12,687 bases of DNA from Planctomycetaceae bacterium (GTDB lineage: Bacteria; Planctomycetota; Planctomycetia; Pirellulales; Pirellulaceae), in contig DTSG01000222.1 in assembly GCA_012965455.1 (NCBI GenBank), positions 1 to 12,687 of the forward strand. The letters run 5' to 3'. Position 1 is the first letter of the stretch. Each line of letters opens with the position of its first letter. Both the position numbers and the translations under genes were made by a program. The notes beneath the pieces are model-generated. The model did not search any database. It had not been told where the DNA came from and saw only the letters and a list, made by a program, of their open reading frames with translations. Below, piece by piece: positions 6,375-12,687 of the stretch.

Positions 6375-7929
6375 TGCTCAATGCTTGTGTCGTGACTGGT
6401 AATTTGACAGTAAACACAGACCCCTGGTTAATGCCAGGGCTGGCGGCGGTAATTGTACCACCATGTTCACTGATGATACGGTAGGTAATCGAAAGCCCCA
6501 AACCCGTACCCTGCTTGTTTTGTCGCCTCGTAAAAAATGGTTCGAAGACCTGCTGAAGAACTTCTTCGGTCATCCCGCAGCCATCATCGGAGACGGTGAT
6601 GGTGGCTGAGCTTTTGTTTCCGTCGAGCGTTATCATAACATGTCCATTGCTGGAGATGCTGTCCAATGCGTTGGTTACAAGGTTTAGAACAGCTTGCTTT
6701 ATTTCGTGACTATGAACCATTGCAGTTGCTGGCGATTTTATATCTACCACGATTTGTTTTTGTTTATATTTACCAAGATGCTGAATCATATCGACGGTGT
6801 CTTGGATAATCGGAGAGAGTTCGGTTGACTGCCGTTGAATATCACCTCCGCGAGAGAAATCAAGCAACTGCTCGGTGATGCCTTTGCAGCGGAAGGCTTC
6901 TTGTTGAATTTGTTTAAGATATTTTTGGATGATTTTGACTTGCTCATCATTTTGCGGTGAAACTGTCTCCGCAATAAGTTCAGCGACTCGAGTTTCTAAC
7001 GACTCCGCACATATGGCGATGGTCGCTAGCGGGTTATTGATTTCATGCGAGACACCCGCGGCGAGGAATCCGACGCTGGCGAGTTGTTCGCTACGAATAG
7101 CTTCTTGAGTACGAATTTTAACTTGCTGGTCGAGATCGTCACGGATTAGTTTAAAATTACGAGTCATATTGTTCATTGCGAGGGCAAGTTCAGCGACCTC
7201 ATCATCGGTATCGGTGACAATCTCATATTCAAGGTCGCCACTGGCAACTCGTCGCGATCCGGTGATGAGTTTTCCAAATGGCCGGACAATCCACGCATGG
7301 ACCATGCGGAATAGTTGGATCAATAAAATTGCAGCGGTGATCGAAGTAAGCCACGTAATTACGATCCAAGTCCGATATTGCAGTCGAACTTCATCGACGA
7401 GAGAGTCCATTCGATTTTGCAGAATTTTAGGAAGTTGCGCCGTCCGTAATTTTACTTGTCCCAGCGCTACACCAATGACGGCATAGGAATCAAACGCATC
7501 CCTTTGATTGGCTCGGCGAATCTGTTGTCGTATCAGTTGAACTTGTTGGTTCACATCTCGGATTAGTTCCTGTTCCTGATGTATATTCCCAATGATTTCG
7601 CCTTCTTGTTGAGACGTACTAAGTTGTAGATTGTATTGTTGGGTCGAAGATTCTATCAGGTCGAGGTGATCGTTGACTCGCCTAATGGCTTTCTCGGTCA
7701 GCGGCACATCGTCATTGCGGTAGGTATTGAGCAGCGTCTGCAGGTCGTCACTGTTTTGATTAATCGCTTCAGCTAATGGTAGTTCCTTGGCACGAGTACT
7801 GATACTGCGTGCCAAGCGACGATACGAATAGACCCCTTGGAAGCTACTAAAGGAGAGTGCCCCTACGATCGCAATGAGCATTGCGAGACAGAGTGTGAGT
7901 TTATAGCGAATAGCCCAGCGGGAAAACAT
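6328..7929 (-). CDS. Membrane sensor histidine kinase (NtrB-like output, HAMP)
   Basis: Protein of 533 residues. First membrane span about 9-29; an extracytoplasmic region about 35-185 that is helical and Gln-rich, with no recognised ligand fold (possibly a four-helix bundle); second span about 187-208; HAMP 210-262; HisKA with phospho-acceptor His295 in VSHEINNPLA; HATPase with N box LNLVTNALD (Asn416, Asn420), G1 box DDGCGM (448-453), F box FEPFFT (462-467) and G2 box GTGLGL (474-479). All catalytic elements are intact. GGAG sits 7 bases before the ATG. It lies 16 bases after the permease gene and overlaps the regulator gene, so the three are probably co-transcribed. The signal is unknown; the context suggests envelope state. 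Confidence 0.93.
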   Translation of the reverse strand: MFSRWAIRYKLTLCLAMLIAIVGALSFSSFQGVYSYRRLARSISTRAKELPLAEAINQNSDDLQTLLNTYRNDDVPLTEKAIRRVNDHLDLIESSTQQYNLQLSTSQQEGEIIGNIHQEQELIRDVNQQVQLIRQQIRRANQRDAFDSYAVIGVALGQVKLRTAQLPKILQNRMDSLVDEVRLQYRTWIVITWLTSITAAILLIQLFRMVHAWIVRPFGKLITGSRRVASGDLEYEIVTDTDDEVAELALAMNNMTRNFKLIRDDLDQQVKIRTQEAIRSEQLASVGFLAAGVSHEINNPLATIAICAESLETRVAELIAETVSPQNDEQVKIIQKYLKQIQQEAFRCKGITEQLLDFSRGGDIQRQSTELSPIIQDTVDMIQHLGKYKQKQIVVDIKSPATAMVHSHEIKQAVLNLVTNALDSISSNGHVMITLDGNKSSATITVSDDGCGMTEEVLQQVFEPFFTRRQNKQGTGLGLSITYRIISEHGGTITAASPGINQGSVFTVKLPVTTQALSNERSYGHDERGHQVA

Positions 7930-7945
7930 CGTCGAACTCCGGTAA

Positions 7946-9133
7946 CTAACGTTTCGTCATGTTTCGTAACAAGGGCAGACCGATGGCCAGCAACAACACG
8001 TTGCCTAACCAAACACCGTAAGGTGGGAAGACTCCTGATTTTGTTTGATTGACGCCGAATTGAAATATGGGGTAGTAGGTTATTAAAATGGGGAGAAAGC
8101 ACAGCCCAAAGCATGTCCAAAAATCAGCGATTTTAAAACGGATGGCAACGGCGGAACCAATGATCATGAACACTAGACAAGTAAAACCGCTGGCCCAGCG
8201 GCGGTATGGTTCGGCTTGGTATCGATTGAGAGTGTAATGCGATTTCTGCAACCCCATTAAATTGATTTTCCACTTTTCGCTGTGAAGTTCAGGCAAGTCA
8301 CCCGTTAGCAATTGGTAACCAGCCTTAGTGGCAAGAAGTTGACGCTGGATATCAATATTTGCTGACGTTTCATTGACGCGGAATGCGATATCTCGGAGGG
8401 CGGTTTCTGACGGTAGAGGTTGACTCGTGGGATTTCGTGCAAAGGTGGATAGCGGCAAGTCATATTCAAAGATATCTGGCCATTCGCCAATCATATCTGA
8501 GCCGATGTCGAATTGAGTGTCTTGCAATACGACTTTTAGTTGATTGCTTTGAGCATTGAATCTTAATTCCGCCTGCCGCGCAACGAGTGTAATCGGCGGT
8601 GAATTGTCTTTGTTATGAAAGGAGATTGTAGGCCGTATGAGGGTACGGCCTTGTACGTCGGCAACGTGAATAGAAAATTGGGAATTACTATAAGATCGCT
8701 GTGTGCGGAGCATGCCATAGGCAATATCTTCCACACTACGTAATATTATGCGATCGACCCCCATGCGACCCCATGAGACAGCAATATCATTGAGCCAGAC
8801 TGTTCCCAGTGAAATGATGAAGGCGAGTAGGATTCCAGGCCAAACGACAGTCATGGGCGAGTTGCCATTGGCCTTGATAGCGAGGATTTCGTTAAGGCCT
8901 GCCATGCGGCCGTAAACGACGCAAGTGGCAAGCAGTAGCGTACCTGGAATGGCAAAGCGAAGAACATCGGGGAGTAGGTAGGGAGTTAGTCTCAGGACCA
9001 GTAATGGTCCCAACCCTTCTTGAATGGCTCGTTGGGCAAGAAATACCAATAGCAATAGCATGGTTACAACCGTCACGATGACGGTGAATGTCTTCAGCAG
9101 TTCGAAGACCACATATCGGGTTATGATTCGCAT
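7946..9133 (-). CDS. LptF/LptG-family (YjgP/YjgQ) permease
   Basis: Protein of 395 residues with the family layout: three N-terminal membrane spans (about 12-33, 53-74, 95-116), a large extracytoplasmic beta-rich domain (about 120-305), and three C-terminal spans (about 313-332, 338-361, 373-390). The cytoplasmic loop YGRMAGLNEILAIKANGNSP (74-93) matches the coupling-helix region that contacts the LptB ATPase. In characterised systems LptF and LptG pair with LptB to extract lipopolysaccharide from the inner membrane. Only one such permease is in the window, and F or G cannot be decided. No clear ribosome site precedes its ATG. It leads the operon with the kinase and regulator. Confidence 0.85.
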   Translation of the reverse strand: MRIITRYVVFELLKTFTVIVTVVTMLLLLVFLAQRAIQEGLGPLLVLRLTPYLLPDVLRFAIPGTLLLATCVVYGRMAGLNEILAIKANGNSPMTVVWPGILLAFIISLGTVWLNDIAVSWGRMGVDRIILRSVEDIAYGMLRTQRSYSNSQFSIHVADVQGRTLIRPTISFHNKDNSPPITLVARQAELRFNAQSNQLKVVLQDTQFDIGSDMIGEWPDIFEYDLPLSTFARNPTSQPLPSETALRDIAFRVNETSANIDIQRQLLATKAGYQLLTGDLPELHSEKWKINLMGLQKSHYTLNRYQAEPYRRWASGFTCLVFMIIGSAVAIRFKIADFWTCFGLCFLPILITYYPIFQFGVNQTKSGVFPPYGVWLGNVLLLAIGLPLLRNMTKR

Positions 9134-9144
9134 ACTAAGAGGGG

Positions 9145-9157
9145 ATCCGCAGCGGAT
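9145..9157. repeat. 13-base palindrome upstream of the permease start
   Basis: ATCCGC-A-GCGGAT, perfect 6-base arms around one base, ending 12 bases before the permease ATG. No T run follows in either direction, so it may be an operator or a leader hairpin over the start region. It lies in the 123-base gap between the phosphatase and permease genes, which otherwise holds only a weak - strand promoter-like pair (TTGTCT, 18 bases, TACATT). Confidence 0.4.
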
Positions 9158-9256
9158 TGTAAAAATGACAATCAGATGGGAAATGTACCATTATTGGAGG
9201 ATTTTAGACAATAACGATTAGAGTAGCCGGTATGTCCGCCAGCATTTTAAGCGGCG

Positions 9257-10510
9257 TTATTTAGAACGGAATTCGTCCATTATGTAACAAATTCCCTTGG
9301 CTAATGTCTGGAATGCGGGCAAATATTGTTTTTGCTGGAAATATTCGGTGCCTTCTACAAGATGTTCGTCAAAGGGGCCCCAGCGATATTCTTTGTCGGA
9401 TGTTTGTGAGATTTCGTGTATTTGTTTTGCCGTCGTTAATAGCTTCTCTAAAATTGACTTATCGGGCATGCAACTCTCTTTGGTGTAAGGCCCTTTACCT
9501 AACGGACCTTCAGTCGTCGTTGGTTCTGCGGGTGGGTTTGATTGCTTAGACTTAATTAAGCCTGCCAGTCCCGCGATGGCACCAATCCCCACAGCACAGA
9601 GGCCGATGATTAGGTTCGTTAGGCTCAAAAACAAGCCAGCTAGGGCAAATGCTGTGGCCGTAATCCAATAGGCGGGATGCGTATTGGTGCGTTTTATTTT
9701 CCGTTGTTGCGATTCAAATGGTGCAACGGTTTGCGTATCCGTGCAAATACGATCACCAATTACTTGGACGATGATGATGGTGATGTTATCAGGGCCGCCG
9801 CGGAGGTTTGCTAAGTCAACGAGAAATTGTGAGGCTTCTAGTGGGGGTAATGTTGCCATCGCTGCGCCAATTTCAGCATCACCGACTTCTCCGTTGAGCC
9901 CATCGCTGCAAAGTAAGAAAGTGTCACCGAGTTGGACCGGAAAGGGACCCTCGCAATCGACTTGGACGTCGGGGTTTGGACCGAGCGAGCGGGTGATTAC
10001 GTTAGAGGGGATGTCATCGCTTTCGTGGCCTTGAGCTCGCATTTCCCAGACCAGGCTGTGATCAAAAGTAAGTTGTTCAACGATGCCTTCGCGGCGACGA
10101 TAAACGCGACTATCTCCTACGTGACCAATGACGGCACCCTGGGGCAATAACAACAACGTACTGCAGGTAGTCCCCATGTTGTGGAATTCAGGATTGACTT
10201 GGCCCTTGCGATGAATTTCATGATTGGCTTCTTCGATCGCACGCCGTAACGCTAAGGGAGGTGTTAAGTCTTGAAAGATTAGATAGTGATGGGGGATATG
10301 AGTGACAGCATCACTACTTGCCAATTCACCAGCAGCATGAGCACCCATTCCATCACAAACAACAAACAAGTGCCCCCGCGTGCTGAATCCAACATCATCG
10401 TCTTGTATGACAACAACGGAGCTATCTTGATTTGTCGCGCGACGCATACCCTTGTCGGTAATCTCAATGACTGTTAGGCAATCAGTCCAAGGGTGTTGAT
10501 GTTCAGCCAT
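9257..10510 (-). CDS. PP2C-family Ser/Thr protein phosphatase with membrane hairpin
   Basis: Protein of 417 residues. The catalytic domain (about 10-252) has the PP2C motifs in order: RATNQDS (24-30), VVCDGMGAHAAGE (50-62, metal ligand Asp53), MGTTCSTLLL, HVGDSRVYR (130-138, Asp133), LTFDHSL, ITRSLG, LLCSDGLNGEV (199-209, Asp203) and GGPDNITIIIV (238-248, Asp241). The usual DGMGGH has Ala at the second Gly, a mild change. A hydrophobic hairpin (about 281-319) anchors it, followed by a Pro/Thr linker and a C-terminal helical domain (380-415) rich in aromatic residues. Such enzymes remove phosphate from targets of Hanks-type kinases, but no kinase is in this window. No good Shine-Dalgarno is visible. 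It is divergent from the PEGA gene. Confidence 0.92.
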   Translation of the reverse strand: MAEHQHPWTDCLTVIEITDKGMRRATNQDSSVVVIQDDDVGFSTRGHLFVVCDGMGAHAAGELASSDAVTHIPHHYLIFQDLTPPLALRRAIEEANHEIHRKGQVNPEFHNMGTTCSTLLLLPQGAVIGHVGDSRVYRRREGIVEQLTFDHSLVWEMRAQGHESDDIPSNVITRSLGPNPDVQVDCEGPFPVQLGDTFLLCSDGLNGEVGDAEIGAAMATLPPLEASQFLVDLANLRGGPDNITIIIVQVIGDRICTDTQTVAPFESQQRKIKRTNTHPAYWITATAFALAGLFLSLTNLIIGLCAVGIGAIAGLAGLIKSKQSNPPAEPTTTEGPLGKGPYTKESCMPDKSILEKLLTTAKQIHEISQTSDKEYRWGPFDEHLVEGTEYFQQKQYLPAFQTLAKGICYIMDEFRSK

Positions 10511-10561
10511 GCGTTTTATGTGAAGTTAGACTAGCGAGTTGTTTTTGGGAGTTGCCACCGC

Positions 10562-10579
10562 AATGTACATTCTACACTT
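10562..10579 (-). promoter_or_regulatory. Near-copy of the lexA operator sequence upstream of the phosphatase gene
   Basis: Read on the - strand this is AAGTGTAGAATGTACATT, against AAGTGTACGGATGTACATT at the lexA promoter: one missing base and one mismatch over 19 positions. It lies 51 bases before the phosphatase ATG on the sense strand and contains TAGAAT, a -10-like hexamer. Half-site spacing is one base shorter (GTAG-N3-GTAC), so true LexA binding is uncertain. Confidence 0.3.
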
Positions 10580-10710
10580 ATATATTCGGCAAAATGACCT
10601 ATGTTTCATTCCTCTTAGTGCCAATTATCTGATGCCATAGATTGCTAATGACATCTGGGACTATTTTACCGTAAACTTTTACCACAGAGTTTATGGAAAT
10701 TGGTGTCAAA

Positions 10711-10717
10711 AAGGGAG
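10711..10717 (+). promoter_or_regulatory. Shine-Dalgarno that selects a GTG start
   Basis: AAGGGAG lies 8 bases upstream of GTG 10726. The upstream in-frame ATG at 10693 has no comparable site. Confidence 0.6.
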
Positions 10718-10725
10718 TGTTCCTA

Positions 10726-11235
10726 GTGAAAAAGGTGTGTATATGTATTATTGCGACATTTTGTGTCGTGATATTGCCCCACTTCTGTGAAGGTGCGGTA
10801 CGACGCCGAGTGACTATTCGGAGTAATCCCCCCGGTGCGTTAGTGTTTATCGATGACCAGGAAATTGGGGTTACACCCGTTTCAACGTCGTTTATTTACT
10901 ATGGCACAAGGAAGATCCAACTTATCAAAGATGGTTATGAGACGGTGACGGTATTGCGCACATTTAAGCCCCCGTGGTACCAATGGGCCGGCATCGATTT
11001 CATTACTGAAAACCTCGTGCGATCCGAGTTTCGGGACGAACGGTTAATCGAATTTAAATTAACGCCACTACGTATCAAAACCAATAAAGAACTTGTCGAC
11101 CGAGGAAATCAGCTACGTCAACGGGTTCGCCAAGGTATTGTAACGACCGTACCAGTGCAACCGAGGAATTTGCGAACGTTGTATCCTCAGCCCCGCGCCA
11201 CAACTCCTGTCAACAGGCCGCCGCGTTCTAGGTAA
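10726..11235 (+). CDS. Secreted PEGA-domain protein
   Basis: Protein of 169 residues from GTG 10726. Residues 1-24 form a signal peptide (KK, hydrophobic core, end near FCEGA); the Cys at 21 is not in a proper lipobox, so a lipoprotein is less likely. Residues 29-75 are a PEGA domain (VTIRSNPPGALVFIDDQEIG, TPVSTSFIYYGTRKIQL, KDGYETV), a small beta fold typical of surface and envelope proteins. The following segment (YQWAGIDFITENLVRSEFRD) and the basic, Pro-rich tail recall a planctomycete PEGA family of unknown function. It is divergent from the phosphatase gene, and the 215-base gap has no strong promoter on this strand. It converges on the MCE gene with a 37-base gap. Confidence 0.8.
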   Translation: MKKVCICIIATFCVVILPHFCEGAVRRRVTIRSNPPGALVFIDDQEIGVTPVSTSFIYYGTRKIQLIKDGYETVTVLRTFKPPWYQWAGIDFITENLVRSEFRDERLIEFKLTPLRIKTNKELVDRGNQLRQRVRQGIVTTVPVQPRNLRTLYPQPRATTPVNRPPRSR

Positions 11236-11272
11236 TTCGTCGCCAGCGGATTGCAGCGTTAATACCGGGTGA

Positions 11273-12493
11273 CTACCAGAGTGGTGATTTAACGCCTGTT
11301 CCACTAGGCCGTCGATTCAGTGCACCACTGACTCCAAGTTGTCGCGGATCGGTTGCGATTTTATCGGCAAAGATTCTTAAGTCATTCATGATTGGTCGTA
11401 GTCGTTTGGTGGCGTCTTCGACGTTCATCGAGGTACGGCGAATTTGGTCATACAGTTCATCATCATGGATGAGTTTGTGTAAGCTGCCGCGTGAACTGTT
11501 TAAGGTGGTTACCATTTGATCCATTTTTGTTACGAGACTATCAAAATCTTCCACCGAGGACGTGATAGATTCCACGAGTTGTTCTCCCCGCTCACCCAAT
11601 GGTTGTGTGAATCTTTGCAAGTGTTCTAAATTGACCTGGGCCTGCTCACCAACCGATTCGAATTGTTTCATCGTGACCTGTACACTGTCCATCGTATCAC
11701 TCGCTTGTTGCAAGATAACAGGAAACTGTTGGACCGCTTGTTTGAGTTTGGCGGTCACTTGGGGATCGCCAACGATGGTATCTAAAGCAGTCATTGCGGT
11801 TGCAAATCGAGTCATCGCTTCCTCTGTTTTGCGAACTGCTTTTTTGAGGTCACTCTCATTATCAGAAAACGCGGTGTTGAGACTCTTCATCAGCGCAGTG
11901 AACTCGTTGGCAGCTTGGTCAATGCCTCCGCCCGCACGTTGTATGGAGGCGAACGTCTCGGTCATGTTCTGTTGCATGGCAAGTAACGCTGACAATGGAT
12001 CAACGACAACTGTACCAAGACTGAGGTCGCCGCCAGCAGGGACCACTGCTTGGCTTTGATTGGTTTCTTGTTCATCAAGCAGACCATCTTTGTTTACGTC
12101 AAAGTAGCTTAGCCTTTCACTTGGCGTAGCGGCAGAAAATTCCAAAATTGCTTCACCCGTCAACAACGATCCCATTTTGATGCGGCAAATATCGTGATAG
12201 CGTAAGGTGACGCCTGCATTGATGGCGAGCGTCAGTACGACGCCGGTGTCTTGCAGATCGATTTCAAGTACCCGTCCGATTTGAACGCCGTTTTTTTGTA
12301 CTGTTGTGTTTTTGTGTACACCGGGAGTGGCTGGAAATTCGATCCGCATTTCATGGTAGGTAGTCCCGAGTGTCGGCATCGCCCCAAAGATGAACACAAG
12401 TATAGACGTGACGATGATACCAAGCATCATCACGACTCCAACCATCAGTTTATTTCGTTTGTTATTCATCGGTTGTATAAATCCCTTACCCAT
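11273..12493 (-). CDS. MCE-domain protein (MlaD-like), membrane-anchored lipid-transport subunit
   Basis: Protein of 406 residues. One N-terminal membrane span (about 17-40) is followed by an MCE domain (about 44-121: MRIEFPATPGVHKNTTVQ, NGVQIGRVLEI, GSLLTGEAILEF), the barrel that forms a lipid-transfer ring in MlaD-type proteins. Residues 132-143 (DVNKDGLLDEQE) match an EF-hand calcium loop, which is unusual at this position. The rest (about 165-380) is a long helical, Gln-rich tail with probable coiled coil. It likely works with the ABC ATPase encoded just upstream in moving phospholipids between membranes. ATG 12493 overlaps the ATPase stop. GTG 12496 and ATG 12469 are alternative starts, the latter giving a more usual N terminus (MNNKRNKL). 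Confidence 0.85.
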   Translation of the reverse strand: MGKGFIQPMNNKRNKLMVGVVMMLGIIVTSILVFIFGAMPTLGTTYHEMRIEFPATPGVHKNTTVQKNGVQIGRVLEIDLQDTGVVLTLAINAGVTLRYHDICRIKMGSLLTGEAILEFSAATPSERLSYFDVNKDGLLDEQETNQSQAVVPAGGDLSLGTVVVDPLSALLAMQQNMTETFASIQRAGGGIDQAANEFTALMKSLNTAFSDNESDLKKAVRKTEEAMTRFATAMTALDTIVGDPQVTAKLKQAVQQFPVILQQASDTMDSVQVTMKQFESVGEQAQVNLEHLQRFTQPLGERGEQLVESITSSVEDFDSLVTKMDQMVTTLNSSRGSLHKLIHDDELYDQIRRTSMNVEDATKRLRPIMNDLRIFADKIATDPRQLGVSGALNRRPSGTGVKSPLW

Positions 12494-12687
12494 CACTTAG
12501 TTCGATAACCCGCTGGCCAGCTTCACCATGGATAAATTGTGTAATTCGCTGATCGGCGTGGCGGTCTAAAACACTGGGGGGTCCATCAAAAATAATTTGA
12601 GCATCGTCTCCCGTTAAGCGATCAACGGGATGAACCATAATGACTCGATCGGCGACCTTACGCGCTGTTTTCATGTCGTGCGTTACG
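12486..12687 (-). CDS. ABC transporter ATPase, MlaF-like, C-terminal end (partial)
   Basis: The last 67 codons of a gene that continues past the right edge. The first visible residues, VTHDMKTARKVADRVIMV, contain the H-loop histidine of ABC ATPases in the form typical of MlaF-type proteins. After it come the usual short strand region (IIFDGPPSVLD) and the tail (QRITQFIHGEAGQRVIELSDG) resembling the MlaF 'VRQFLEG' ending. Its stop overlaps the MCE gene start, so the two are coupled and probably supply energy and lipid-binding subunits of one transporter. Walker A, the signature motif and Walker B lie outside the window. Confidence 0.85.
   Translation of the reverse strand, partial: VTHDMKTARKVADRVIMVHPVDRLTGDDAQIIFDGPPSVLDRHADQRITQFIHGEAGQRVIELSDG

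Noticed and set aside
7169..7486. Antisense frame of 105 residues inside the kinase gene, and similar antisense frames elsewhere
   Set aside because: They lie opposite clearly conserved coding sequence and have shadow-like composition.
9205..9245. Possible sigma-54 promoter on the - strand upstream of the permease (TGGCGGACATACCGGC)
   Set aside because: The GG and GC elements are 11 bases apart, not the required 10, and the flanking consensus is poor.
10595..10630. TTGGCAC on the - strand upstream of the phosphatase as a sigma-54 -24 element
   Set aside because: No GC lies at the required -12 position.
1..12687. Mobile element, CRISPR array or defence system
   Set aside because: No transposase, integrase, regularly spaced repeat, target-site duplication or defence protein was recognised.

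Overview
The window looks like a chromosomal stretch from a member of the Planctomycetota, probably Pirellulales-like. That placement is inferred from gene types and protein style, not from a marker gene. The supporting traits are an ECF sigma factor followed by a zinc-motif-free membrane anti-sigma factor and a secreted helical protein; a short TIM-barrel isomerase with the VRVGQG signature; a secreted galactose mutarotase; a PEGA-domain envelope protein; a PP2C phosphatase with a membrane tail; and MCE (Mla-type) lipid-transport genes. Base composition is moderate and fairly even, and no mobile element, CRISPR array, tRNA or rRNA was seen. Several genes appear to start at TTG or GTG behind good Shine-Dalgarno sequences.

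Left part (1-4906, all + strand): the 3' end of an ECF sigma factor gene overlaps its anti-sigma partner (ATGA), which overlaps a secreted, DUF3106-like helical protein gene, so the three form one translationally coupled operon. A gene-poor gap of about 330 bases follows, with an imperfect hairpin and a weak promoter candidate. Then come a sugar-phosphate isomerase/epimerase-like TIM barrel, a signal-peptide-bearing aldose 1-epimerase with its own plausible promoter, and lexA. The lexA leader contains a GTAC-N4-GTAC candidate LexA box just upstream of a TATACT -10 element, followed by an 11-bp-stem hairpin in the 5' leader.

Middle (4944-10510, all - strand, read right to left): a PP2C Ser/Thr phosphatase, then after 123 bases an LptF/LptG-family permease, a membrane sensor histidine kinase 16 bases downstream, and an NtrC-family sigma-54 activator whose start overlaps the end of the kinase gene. 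The last three form a tight operon, suggesting that envelope or LPS status and sigma-54-dependent transcription are linked.

Right part: a PEGA-domain secreted protein is divergent from the phosphatase. Converging on it from the right edge (- strand) are an MlaD-like MCE protein, which carries an EF-hand-like loop after its MCE domain, and the 3' end of an MlaF-like ABC ATPase gene.

Most of the window is ordinary planctomycete housekeeping and envelope signalling. The items most worth a second look are the lexA regulatory region, a near-copy of its operator on the sense strand upstream of the phosphatase gene, the lexA leader hairpin, and the EF-hand-like insertion in the MCE protein. No clearly new defence or mobile system was found.
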